Assembly: GCA_001792895.1 (NCBI GenBank)
Contig: MARA01000002.1
Location: 2,604,001-2,668,000, forward strand
From: Lentinus brumalis
Lineage: Eukaryota; Basidiomycota; Agaricomycetes; Polyporales; Polyporaceae
DNA length: 64,000 nucleotides
Reading direction: 5' to 3'
Positions 10,684 through 21,523 of this stretch are shown here, piece by piece. A program made the translations under genes and the position numbers. Below the pieces are notes generated by a model. That model saw only the letters and a list, made by a program, of their open reading frames with translations. It made no database searches and was not told the origin of the DNA. Each line of letters begins with the position of its first letter. Within the stretch, counting starts at the first letter, position 1.

Positions 10684-12685
10684 CTAATTATGCCTCTGCT
10701 CCCCGATCTGGGCGATGATGGCCTCAGCCTTGGCCGAACGGGGCTTGATCTCGCACTTGTAAGGAGCCGGGTGGCTACAGATTTGGTGCACAGATTAGGA
10801 CGGGTCCGCCATCAGCTTCCTTCGTGACCGCAGTTAGGATACGGGGTGTACGTACCTAACCGTGCCGGTGGTGTACTCTGTCGACGGCTCGATGACCTGA
10901 CCGTTCTCGACAACCTTCTCGATCTTGAAAGCGGCAAGCGATATCGCGACGGCAAGGAAGACCGAAGCGTCAGCGAGCTGGAGACCGGGGCAGATCCGAC
11001 GGCCGAAACCGAAGACCATGCTGCGGGGGTCCGTCTCGGGCTCGTGGCCGGGAGTCTTCATGAAGCGGTCGGGGTTGAAGGTGAACGGATCCGGGTAGGT
11101 CTCGGGGTCGTGCAGCATGCGCCAGATGTTCGGGATGACGATCGTGCCTTTGGGGAGGTAGTAACCGGCGTGGACGTCGTCCTCGATGAGACGGTGCGGG
11201 ATGGCTGTGTACGTATATGGCTGTCAGCTGGGGTCATGGCAATTGAGCGGCGGAGAACGCGTACCAAGAGGGGCGACGTTGTTCCAGCGGAGGACCTCAA
11301 GATAGACAGCCTTCAGGTAGGGAAGGCTGTCGCGGTCCGCGGCCGTAGGGAAACGATCGGTACCAACGACACGCTCAATCTCATCGACAGCCTTCGCCTG
11401 GACCTCAGGGTGGAGGGTCATCGCGAGGAAGAACGTGTTAATCGCAGAGACAGTCTACGCGCCCAAACCCATGAGTGTGGTTTACGTTATGAATCCTATA
11501 CAGATGCATACCGTGTCGGCACCACCGGCGTAGAGAGACGCAGCCGCGTTCTTGATGAGAGTATCGCGCTCAGGAGTAACCTCGCCCTCAAGAAGATCCG
11601 ATGTGAAGTTCGGAATGTTGGTACCGGCGGCCTGCGCAAGGTAAGACGCAATGCAGTCAAGTCAGCGTTCCGGCATCCTGCCAAGCAAGGTTCGGCACGC
11701 ACCATCCGTTGCTTCACGAAGTCGTGAGGCTGGTCGCACATGAGGTCGAGCGTCTTTCTCCATGCAGCAGCGGTCTTCTTAAAGCCGGCACCGGGGAACC
11801 ACGAGGGGATGTGAGCAACTGCGGACATTGCACGGCGTCAGAGCGAGGTTCCATGTGACCTGTGTTATCAACCGTGGAACGTACGAGCAGGGAAGATGTT
11901 CGCAAGGAAGGCACCAGGGGCCGTGCAGATAGCGAACTGCTCCATCGCCTCGTCGACAGTAGCAACGAAGGAGTCGTTCTCATCCTGGACCTCGTAGCCG
12001 TGCGACATCATGAGGATGATAGCACCAGCGGACCTGCACGGACGCAGAGACTGTCAGATGATCAAAGCACAACACAAAGGTGAGCCGTGCACATACTTGC
12101 GAATGTGCTTGAGGAGGTCCGTGGGCTCCTTGTAGAGCTCATAAACGAATGCGCGGGTCTTGTCCTCGACAAGGGGCACAAAGCGCTCCATGTTCTTGCG
12201 GGTACCGATGAGCTGGGAGAGGAGACGGCGGTACTCGCGGAACTGGTTGCCGTATGGGAGGAGAGCCAGAGTCCTGTTCCAGCCGACGAGCTCGCCGCCG
12301 ACGGGAATCATAGGCCGCGAGGAGTAGATGGAGGACTTCTTCTCGAGCATGTCGACTGCGTGCTTCGCAGAGTTGAGGATGACGTATGGGTGGCCGAGCA
12401 TAGATACCGAGACGATATCACCTGTCGGAGGCGAGGTTAGCACCGGATCGCTTCGTCCTCCAGAACGGACGGGCATGAGAGAAAGTACGCACCCCACCGC
12501 TCACCCCACTGAGCGAAGGTCTTCCACTCATGGCTGGGGGGCATGTCCAACAGGTTGCCGATGAGGGGGAGCCCCTTCGGACCGGGCGGGAGGGGGCCAG
12601 CCGGCTTCTTGGCGAAGAGACGGTTCAAAAGAATGACCGCCACCAGGATGGCGGCGGCGTCGAGGAGAGTCGGCGTGTAGGCCAT
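10684..12685 (-). CDS. Cytochrome P450 monooxygenase (OrdA/CYP64-like group), copy 2
   Basis: The start ATG at 12683-12685 gives the anchor MAYTPTLLDAAAILVAVILLNRL and hinge PAGPLPPGPKGLPLIGN. Then come HAVDMLEKKSSIYSSRP, the I-helix AGGADT, the K-helix EVLRW, FNPDRF and the haem-binding FGFGRRICPGLQLAD with its Cys ligand. A last exon encodes SHPAPYKCEIKPRSAKAE... with stop 10684-10686; the donor lies at about 10850. The frame is clean throughout, with introns in the same places as copy 1 apart from the extra introns of copy 1 around the GGADT codons and the haem loop. An upstream in-frame Met at 12748 would add a proline-rich stretch before the anchor and is unlikely. Role: O2/NADPH-dependent hydroxylation of a hydrophobic substrate at the ER; substrate unknown. 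Confidence 0.93.
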
Positions 12686-14321
12686 AGTTGTACACGGGGG
12701 TGGGGGAGGAAGGGGGAGGGGGAGGGCAATACGGCTCGCAAAGGACACCGGGGGTCATATACCCGCGCTCAGGAACCCAGTCAAAGGCGCGTGGGCGCTG
12801 TGCAAACTCGCGAAGGGCGAGGGTGGTGTTGGGTGCAGATGGGTGAGGGGATGATCCGCTGCGTGGCAGATTGTTGACAGAGGAGGGAAAGAGAAGAGAG
12901 AACGGGGTTGCGTCGCGGAGTCTGTATGCAGCCTGGAATGGGAAGGGGTGTCCGCGTCGCCGTCGCCTAGGAATCCTTGGAACTAGGCATTTCGATCACC
13001 CATCCAGAACGCATCAATTGCAGAGAATCCGCTCTCGCACCAGGCGCCCTAGCATCAAATTCCCAGATCTCGACATACCTCCGCTAAACCCAACGCGTAC
13101 ACACATCCGACGCGAGGGCGAATGCATATCCACCCACGGCCCTGCTTGGGTCTTGGGCGGGCCGTCGGTCTCTTTCGTCGCCCAGCGGACATTGCAGTCT
13201 TCCGATGTGTTTCTTGCGGTCGCCAATGGCTTTTCGCCACCAAACCCGTTCGGGGCCAGCGGTCTCAGGCCCCAATCCCCACGGACACCTGAGAGTTGTT
13301 GCTACGAAACTCCGTGTGGCGCCAGCGACTCTGTCAGATGTCCGGACTCCGAGGGGATTGGCCGCGTACGGCACATACTGTACTTACTGGCCGAGCCAAT
13401 GACACTATCAGCTGCGCAAATCCAAGATCAGGTTGTGGCACTCACCAAGACGCTGCCGACGACAAGGGGCCGCAACGTTTCTCCCATGCGTGTCGCCACA
13501 AAGTTCTGGGGCGCAATGCTAATTGCGGCGCAAGCTGGGTACTGGAATGCATTGCGAAGGACGCTAGCATTGAAAGCACCTCCGTGCAAGTGTATTCATG
13601 TCCACAGCGGAATGTTTCAGCAGGCCGTCTAAGTAGCTGTCGACAGTTCCGATGGTTCTCTTACCACCCGGAGATTACTATGTTTCCATTTTCCGGGTCT
13701 GGTTGACGAGAAACGGGTACGTAGAAGCAGACAAGTGTTGCACGCGGGCTGTACATGATGGAAGGAGGGCAAGGGCAAGCAGGGATGAGAGTCGAGACTC
13801 AAGTCAGGCGGGCGGGCGCTATCCATGCATATCTCCTGTCGGCCGCGTCCGAGCACAGGCTCGCGGTGGACGTGACGTTCAGTTGAACCACTCGCGGTGC
13901 ATGTTCCCAGTAATCATCCACATATTGGCAGCATCCTGACCTCAAGTCAGTCAACCTGATACTTTCTCCCCGTCCTCTGACACGACAAACTTGGCGAATC
14001 AGTGGATCTCCGCGTCGAAGTCCTCGCTGCATCCTGTTGCATGTCTGAAACGCCGCTTCTGGTCCCAGAATGCCTATACGCCTGACATGCAAATGGCTCA
14101 CCGCCAAGACCAGCAATCACAATCCCCCGTGTCTCGGACTGGGAGTCTGCAGGCTGCGATACAACTGTTTCGAACTTAGGCCTATCGATGGACCCGCCGG
14201 AAGATAGGACCGAGCGCGGGTGGCGGGACTTATCATTTTGCTAGGATTGACTCGTACGCACCTCTCCATTGCGCTCGACATCGCGTCTTGTCACCGACTC
14301 TCAAGACCAGTAATACTTATC
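12686..14321. other. Intergenic, no supported gene
   Basis: About 1.6 kb between the divergent P450 copy 2 and SDR genes. A 253-codon plus-strand open frame (12871-13632) has Arg/Pro/Ser-rich, non-protein-like composition, no motifs and no homologue I recognise, so I treat it as chance in GC-rich DNA. It probably contains both promoters. Confidence 0.5.
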
Positions 14322-16010
14322 ATGCCAGGACGCATTCAGAACAAGGTGTGATCACATACGCCATCGCTGGCGGAATCTTAGCCACGGAAGCTCACGCGGC
14401 GCCCGTCGCAGGCTGCCCTCATTACAGGTGCTGGATCGTACGTGATCGTCCTCCCGCCTGCCTTCGCGTCCCACGCAGACACACCAGCTGAGCACACTCC
14501 ACGCAACTTAGAGGCATCGGGCTCGAGTCGTCGCTGCTCTTTGCGCAGGAGGGTGCAGACGTGCTGCTCGTGGACATCAACCTCGCCGCCGCCGAGAAGA
14601 CCCTCGCGCTCGTCAAGGAGCGCTTCCCCAACGTCAAGGCCGCCGCAATCAAGGCAGATGTGGGCAAGGAGGCCGATGTCAAGGCCGCGGTCGACAAGGC
14701 TGTCGAGCTCTTCGGCCGTCTCGACATCATGGTGCGTCGCTGCTCTCAGGTACTGCATGCGATGAGAGTTTGGGCTCACGTCTGCCGTTGCTCGCAACGT
14801 GCCCCCTTCTGCGGCGCGATCGTCTCCTGTTAATTGCTGGATGTACATTGTAAATGACCGCTATTGATTTCGCCGGCGCGCGACGTGCAGTTCAACAACG
14901 CAGGTGCGCCTTTATTGAGCTATCTGCCCCGTAGACCTCTATCCACGGTCACCATTCTGCGGCGGATCCACCGCCGCCCCCCCCATACCAACTTACGCTA
15001 TGCTCAGTCACTGATGCGCGCTCCGTACCCGGATAGGCATCATGCACCCCGAAGACGACAATGCGCTGAACACGGAGGAGCGCATCTGGGACCTGACTAT
15101 GCAGATCAACGTCAAGGGCGTCTGGTGGGGGTGCAAGTACGCGATCCTTGCCATGCGCAACAACCCCACCGACGAGGCGCGTGGCCTGCACACCGGCGGC
15201 AGCATCATCAACACCGCGAGCTTCGTGGCGCTCATGGGTGCAGCGACGCCCCAGATTGCCTGTGCGTCCCTCTCTTTGAACGTTGCCTTCGCGAGTTTGC
15301 TCTTCGCGACACGTGCTGACGACTACTGGTCTCGCATCTGGTAATCTGGGTGTACAGATACCGCCTCGAAGGTAACGTGTCTGCTTCTTCTCGCTCCGGG
15401 GTGGTGTTCAGCTGAACTCCGTGTGTGACTTCTGCATCCGTAGGGTGCTGTTCTCGCTATGACGCGCGAGCTCGCCATGGTCCACGCCCGCGAAGGCATC
15501 CGCGTCAACTCCATCTGCCCGTACGTCTGCCGGAACCCGCCCCCCTCGCAACAAATGCTGATCCTCACCCTGTCTTCCTTCCTCCTTCTTTCTTCGTCCC
15601 TTAGCGGTCCCCTAAAGACACGTGAGTGGTGGCCGAGCACAGCCGCCTCGCTCCCCGCTTGCCTGTAGTTATCGCTGACCTTCACTGCGTCGATCGCCGA
15701 TGCACTCGCACCCCCAGCACTGCTCATGGACTTCCTTAACACGGAGGAGAAGCGCAACCGCAGAATGGTGCACCTCCCCATGGGCCGCTTTGGAGAGGCC
15801 ATCGAAGTCGCCAAGGGTGCTCTCTTCCGTACGTCATCTCATGCTCGTGGCCGAGCCTGTGCTGACACTCGTATTCGCTGTGCGGCAGTGGCCAGCGACG
15901 ATAGCAGTTACGTGACCGGCACGGACTTCAAGGTCGATGGCGGTCTCTCTTCGTGCTACGTCACCCCGCTCGGCGAGCCGGTCTTGCCCCCGCCCTCTAG
16001 CCTCGCCTAG
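14322..16010 (+). CDS. Short-chain dehydrogenase/reductase (SDR, classical type)
   Basis: The ATG at 14322 begins MPGRIQNKAALITGAGSGIG, whose glycine-rich TGxxxGxG dinucleotide motif is assembled across three exons. Next are DINLAAAEKTLALVKERFP (the Asp after the second strand favours NAD(H)), NNAG, a catalytic Ser in GSIINTASF, and the catalytic YTASK formed across the intron ending near 15357. The tail YVTGTDFKVDGGLSS is the usual C-terminal SDR signature, with stop TAG at 16008-16010. About eight short introns. The predicted protein (about 280 residues) has normal SDR length, no targeting peptide and no frame problems. Likely a cytosolic oxidoreductase on an alcohol or ketone. Its position beside two P450s and an FAD oxidase hints at a shared pathway, which is only an inference. 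Confidence 0.92.
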
Positions 16011-16321
16011 GCTGAGCTTGTCGGGAAGGAAGGCTCGGCGAGATTTGGATATCATGGGGATTGCGCTCGTGCTCGAAAATGCATACATGTTGTACACTAC
16101 AAGTACATATACTCAAACTAACGTGAAAAGGACCATTTGATGTTTCCGGTCGGTCGATGAAACGTGCAGAGTGAAATACAAGACATGTCCAGCAAAATCC
16201 AGGACATATATACCAGTCAAATTCGGATCGTGAGGTCGTTGCAGGGTCTTCCGAGCCTGGGTATTCCACCAGGTCGAGGAAGGGTCGAGGGCCAAGAAGT
16301 AGAACGGAGCGCGTGCACGGC

Positions 16322-17150
16322 TCACTGCGTTTTCTTCTGCCCCCAGACTTGATCTTCTTGATCTCCTCTGTGATACTGGCATGGACACTCCTCTGGAGAG
16401 AGGGGTTGTAACCGAGCTTGAAGAGGATCTCGAGGTGGACGAAGAACGGCGCGAGAACGAGAGCTGTGGGCGGTGCATGCATCCGGTCAGTCCGGTCCAC
16501 GAGGGTCGCGCGCGGAGAAGCAGATAGGAGAGGTACGCACCGCCAAGGAGGTTGTCGAGGAGGGCAGGGGAGCGGCCCTCGGCGAGGAAGTGGCCTGCGA
16601 ACTGGAACACCCAGGAGGTGATGTGGATGAGGAGGGCGGTATTGAACGAGCCAGGCTTGTGGGCGAAGGCAGCAGAAGTGAGCAGGGTGAGTATCATCTG
16701 GGGCGTGTACAAGAGCTGCGGAGGTAACTAGCTTGAGCGGGACGAAGACACAGCGCATGGGATGACACGTACCGCCGCGGTGGGTTCCAAGAGATAATAA
16801 TACGCGAGAGTGGTGATCGCCCAGAGCGCAGACCAGTTCAAGTCGAAAGCAAGGTAGTTGTTGACCACAGCGTGTACGTCCGGGAAGAAGGAGGGGACAG
16901 GGACACGAGTTGCGAGAACGAGGCTAGACCTAGACAGCGACAAGTCAGACGTCTGAAGCAGAAACCCGGCCGCAGCGAGTTTCTGACCAGAGTATGGCGG
17001 GCACGAAGATCATATGAATGGCAACATTGACGGGGTGGTCGTGGTACGCCCCGTAGAAGGTGAGCTACCCCGGGAGTGAGCACCCTCGCAGTGCCGCGTC
17101 GGTAGGATGCGTACCTGGTGCTTGACGTTGAGCAAACCGGAGGAGGCCAT
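16322..17150 (-). CDS. Mpo1-like (DUF962) ER membrane protein
   Basis: The ATG at 17148-17150 begins MASSGLLNVKHQLTFYGAYH, followed by the family core YHDHPVNVAIHMIFVPAILW with its conserved His residues, then several membrane segments and HLEILFKLGYNPSLQ near the C-terminus. Yeast Mpo1 is an Fe(II) dioxygenase in alpha-oxidation of 2-hydroxy fatty acids from phytosphingosine, and this protein probably has a similar ER role. As written, the last exon stays open to 15997 and would overlap the SDR gene. Adding one base to the C5 run at 16340-16344 gives a family-like ending IKKIKSGGQKKTQ with stop at 16322-16324, and I use that end. Three or four introns. Divergent from SEC22, with about 300 bp between the starts. 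Confidence 0.8.
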
Positions 17151-17451
17151 GGTGCGTGTATCAGAGTAAAGACCAACAAGAGGAGATGGTGGGCGGTGAT
17201 GGTGTTGATGACCCTTGGACGAGCAGCTTATATGTACGATGTCATATGTTTCTGGCCAGACTCGCGGGAGCTTTCTGCGCGCCGGCCAGAGACGTCCCGA
17301 TCTCGTCCCGGTCCTCCTGGGGTTAGGGCTTGCCCACGTGAGCACACCACGTATCCCGACGCAGGCGCCCGTGCTCCTGGCAAGCTGGTCTCTGTCGCTG
17401 TCCCTGACATTCCTTTTACTGTACGCCGACCCTTCGCTCTGGGTTTCCATC

Positions 17452-18337
17452 ATGGTCAAGTCCACTCTTGTCGTTCGCGCTTCAGATGCGCTCCCCTCGC
17501 CGCTAGCGTCGACGATGAACAGGTCAGACTCACCGACCCACTCCATCCTCCCGTCACGTCATGTTAATGGCAAGCAGACAGAACAAGACTTGTCCGAGCA
17601 CAAGCAGCAAGCGAAACTTATCTTCCGCAGGATAGGGCCCAACTCGGAATCGCGCTGCACGATTGAAAGCGGCCCGTACAACCTACAGTCTGTACACTCT
17701 CACCGACTGGGCCGCTTGGCTTGCGCTCATGTCGTGGTAGCTACCTCATAGCGGACAACGTCATATACCTCGCGATCGCCGAAAAGTCATACCCCCGCAA
17801 GCTCGCGTTCTCTTATCTCGATGAACTCTCGAAAGAATTCCAGACGTCCTATGGCGCAAAGGTGGAGAGCGTACGGAAACCGTATGCGTTCATCGGCTTC
17901 GGTGAGTACTCTGTCCGCCTGGACTGTAGCCCTATCATCCGACATACCGCACACCTCTAGACACTTTCATGTCAAAGACGACCCGGCTTTATCAAGACAC
18001 GCGGACTGCGAATGCAGCCGGCTCGCACCTGAACAAACTAAACGACGAGCTGCAGGACGTCACACGGATCATGACAAAGAACATGGAGGAGCTTCTATGG
18101 AGAGGCGACTCGCTAGACCGTACGTGCTGTCTGTTCGCCTCGTTTCTGTGATCCTCGTTCACTAACCGCCGCCTGACGCCAGGCATGTCTCATTTGTCCA
18201 CCTCGCTACGTTCCGAGTCGGAGAAGTACCGCCGCGCCGCGAGGAATATCAACATAAATGCGATGATTCGACAGTACGCACCCATCGGGGCTGTCGCTCT
18301 GGTTCTCATCATCTTCATCTACTGGCGATTCTCATGA
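17452..18337 (+). CDS. SEC22: R-SNARE SEC22 (longin domain, ER-Golgi traffic)
   Basis: The ATG at 17452 begins MVKSTLVVRASDALP, the standard Sec22 N-terminus. The longin domain continues with EQTEQDLSEHKQQAKLIFRR, ESGPYNLHYLIADNVIYL and PRKLAFSYLDELSKEFQ. The SNARE motif has the zero-layer arginine in NMEELLWRGDSLDRMS, then a C-terminal membrane anchor YAPIGAVALVLIIFIYWRFS, stop 18335-18337. Five introns splice cleanly. In exon 1 the frame breaks: after DALP the conserved LAASVDDEQ is one base out. Restoring one C in the C4 run at 17493-17496 repairs it exactly, so I read this as a sequence error, not loss of an important gene. It acts in vesicle fusion between ER and Golgi. Confidence 0.93.
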
Positions 18338-18765
18338 GCGCGCTGCCACGACCTCTGGACTGGACTCGGTGTAAGTACTATGTATCTACGGCCTTTAATG
18401 TGTTTAGCTCTCGGATCATTGTCTTGTGTTCCCCGCTGCCTCATGCCCTTCGCTGAGGAAGTGTCCGGCCACTCCTGGCCACTCAGACGATGGCGAAACA
18501 AAGGTAGCGCCCCGCAGGCCGGATACAATAGGGCACAGTGGGTGAGGACACGCTGTCGCTTAACTGGATCTTGCCGCCGACCATTGACACGATGCAGGCA
18601 CTCGGGTTCTTGGGGTATATATACACTTATAGATCATCGTGCATCGCTGCGATAACTGCCTCAGCCTGCTTTCAGGCCTCCAGGACCCAGGGAATCGATA
18701 TTTGTCCCCGCGCCCACGTCCGACATTGACCCCGACCCTCAACGAGCTCGTCCACCGATACAGAC
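18338..18765. other. SEC22 3' region and promoter of the next gene
   Basis: Roughly 430 bp with no open frame worth calling. It should contain the SEC22 polyadenylation region and the upstream region of the proline-rich gene. Confidence 0.4.
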
Positions 18766-21424
18766 ATGAATCCATACCTCTCTGGGGCGACTGCGCCCGT
18801 GTCTCCTCTCATGCAGCACTCGACGCCGTTTCCGCAGACGACGCCCCAGCAGGCCGCGACGATCCAGCCGGGCTCGATCACGTACACCACGACGGTGGGG
18901 GCGGACGGGCAGGTCGTATATCATCCCTTCAGGTGCGTTCTCCTTTGTCTCTATCGTGATGTCGGGGGTGCTTATCGTGTCATCTCGTCGCCAGAGCCGT
19001 CGCGGCAAGGTGTGTTCCATGTCTTCTCTCATCTGCCCGCGCATCCGATCCATGTCTTGCGCTGCAGCTACCAAACGCCTCAGGGTGTCGTGAGCGGCAT
19101 CCAGTGGATCCCTGCCGAAGCTACCTCTGTGCTCCCCGCGAACGCTACCCCCGCTGATGCAGTAAGTGATCCGTGCATGTCGGGATAGGGCTAAACTAAT
19201 ATCTGCGCGAACAGAACTTCGCTGCCTCGTTCGGGCGCCGGACCGACGATAGGAACTGGTATGTGTCGTGCTTTCTACCCTTGCTTGTCTTTGGTTGCCG
19301 ACATGCCGCTACCAGGCGCGACGAGGACTACAGACGGCGCAAGGACGATGCCTCGCGCGGCTCCAACAGATACGACCGGGAGCGCGAACGCTACGAGGAC
19401 GACGAGTACTACCAACGCCAGCGCGAGCGTGAAGAGCGCGAAGACAGGGACTCTGGGTACCGTCGCGGGACCGGGGACCGCGATCGCGAGCGGGACCGTG
19501 ACCGCAGGGCGAGCGGGTACGGCCGCTACCCCGGCGAGTACGACAAGCAGTCCGCTGCCGACCTCGAGCGCAGGATGGCGGAACTCGATCTCGACCGGCG
19601 TGAAAAGGACCGCATGCGGGAGCGTGAACGCGAACGCGAACGGGACCGGGACCGGGACGACTACGAGAAGGACCGCGTGCCACGCCCGCGCAAGAACTCT
19701 GTCTACGCTGAACGCCCCACGAGCACGTACCAGCCTGCACCGGGCGGCAGCTACCCCTCAGCGGCCTACAGCAATACTACTTCTTCGTATGCCGCTGCGC
19801 CTGGCGGGAACTACCCTCCGTCTGCGGCCTACCACCCGCCTTCGCCTCGGCCAGGCGACGTCCTCCCGCGACCGGTCTCACCATACCGCAACTCTGTCGC
19901 AGCTCCGCGACCCTCGTCTCCCTACGCTGCACCTGTCGCTCCCCGTCCTGTCTCTCCTTACCACGCTGCCGGTGCAATTCCTCGCGCGGCCTCGCCCTAT
20001 CATGCTGCTTCGCCCTATCATGCTGCTGGTGCCATTCCACGTGCAGCGTCGCCATACTATGCTGCTGGCGCAATCCCCCGCGCGGCGTCCCCCTACCAGG
20101 CCGCAGGGATTCAGCGTGCTGCCTCCCCGTACGGCGGTCCCTCACTATATGGTGGTGCTCAAATCCAGCGTGCTGCCTCTCCGTATGGCGGTGGTGGTGC
20201 TCCCCTCCGTTCTGCTTCCCCGTATTACGGTGCTGGTGGTAGCGGCGGCGGCGGCAGTACGTACCCTCCCGGACATGTCCTCGAAGGACAGTCCATCGGC
20301 CGGGCAGCCAGCCCGAGCCCGTATGCCCTCCCATCAACCTGTACGCCAACCCCAACGCGCCCGCCGCCTCTCCGTATGGCGCGCAGGCCCCGTACGGATC
20401 CGCGTATGGCAGCTCGGGCATCGGCGCGCACGCCTCCCCGCGTGTGGGCTCAGTCGCCCTCGACGCGGCCCAGCAGCAGCAGATGCTCAGCGTGCCGGAG
20501 GGCTTCAACCGTCCACCGAACCGCGCGCACCCGTATACCCAGTTCGAGATGATGAAGATCGGGGACATGGACGAGTTCCTCGAGCACATGCCGCGCATGC
20601 CCGCCGTGCTCATGCCGCACGATGTGTACCACGAAGACTGGATCCGGCTCATGACCGTACGTTCCCTCTTGATTCCTTCCTCATCTGTCGTCACACACTG
20701 ATCTGTGACTCTCTCTGAGCAGGACCTCAGCATGGCCTGGGCGGGCACGATGCCCGTCCCGCAGTACTCGCCCGACGGCCGCCCGCCGAAACGGTCCACG
20801 CTCGTTGCAGACGTCATCGACCTCTGGAACGCGTCCTTCTTCCGCACGCGCGGCGTCGAGATGATCCTCTACAAGGGGCGCGAGCGTCGCTCGGGCCGCC
20901 TTGCGGGCACTGTCGACATGAACCTCCCCGGGTTCGACCGCTTCGACGTGTCGTCCCCGTCCGAGTCGGAGGACACCGAGGACGACGACTCGGCGGGCGA
21001 GCGGGACCGCTACCGGTATGGCGGCGCGTATGGCCGCTCTGACCCGCGCCGCAAAGAGCGCAAGGCGGAGCGCAGGAAGCGCAAGATGGACAAGAAGGTC
21101 AAGAAGCGCATGAAGGAGCTCGAGAGGTCGTATGCCGTCTACGTGCAGTGCGTCCCCCGACCGTGGATTGAGTGCTTCTGTAAAGCGGACACGGAGACAA
21201 TTTGGAAAGGAAGGAAAAGGAAAAGGAAGAAAAGGAAGTTATCTTGGTTGTATGTCTATCTTCCATTAGATCTATGCGCTCACAGCTTGTTGTATCTTTG
21301 CTGCCACCTACGTAGCTATGTGTTCCATGTATTGTCGCGATACCGTTGTTTCGTACATCTCGCCATCTCCCGTTTACCACAGAGGACATTGTCACATGTA
21401 AGATGCGATCCGTACTACTACTAG
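18766..21424 (+). CDS. Proline/charged-repeat protein with a conserved C-terminal domain, function unknown
   Basis: The ATG at 18766 begins MNPYLSGATAPVSPLMQHST. Three introns lead into a strongly charged Arg/Asp/Glu region (about 19320-19690), then a low-complexity segment with tandem SPYHAAGAIPRAA-type units (about 19930-20240), then a compact well-behaved domain (RPPNRAHPYTQFEMMKIGDMD through ADVIDLWNASFFRTRGVEMIL) and a basic tail rich in Lys/Arg. The domain reads like conserved basidiomycete sequence, but I cannot name it. Around 20325-20333 the frame must shift: SPSPYA continues as INLYANPNAPAAS only if one C is added to a CCC run. The true C-terminus is uncertain; the frame stays open to 21424, and the last 90 or so residues look unlike the rest. 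Charged repeats plus the basic tail suggest a nuclear or RNA-associated protein, which is inference only. Confidence 0.7.
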
Positions 21425-21523
21425 CGATGTTGGATAGCCTGCTGTACTGGTACATACCGAGTCAGATAAATAGAGGAGCATTATAACATAGCTGTACATC
21501 TTAGACCAGTCCGGGCGTATAAC

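Noticed and set aside
10846..11727. 293-codon plus-strand open frame
   Set aside because: It is the exact antisense of P450 copy 2 exons; its Arg/Val/Gly-rich composition follows from the codon bias of the real strand.
12871..13632. 253-codon plus-strand open frame upstream of P450 copy 2
   Set aside because: Random-looking composition, no motif, and it lies where promoters are expected.
15997..16322. Long C-terminal extension of the Mpo1-like protein overlapping the SDR gene
   Set aside because: One extra base in the C5 run gives a normal family-like end; the extension is out-of-frame read-through.
17452..18337. SEC22 as a pseudogene
   Set aside because: A single missing C explains the break, and all other exons, the SNARE motif and the anchor are intact in an important gene.
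19261..20718. 485-codon plus-strand open frame and a 356-codon minus-strand frame over the same region
   Set aside because: Both are shadows of the repetitive proline/charged gene; the true frame gives SPYHAAGAIPRAA units and conserved domain sequence.
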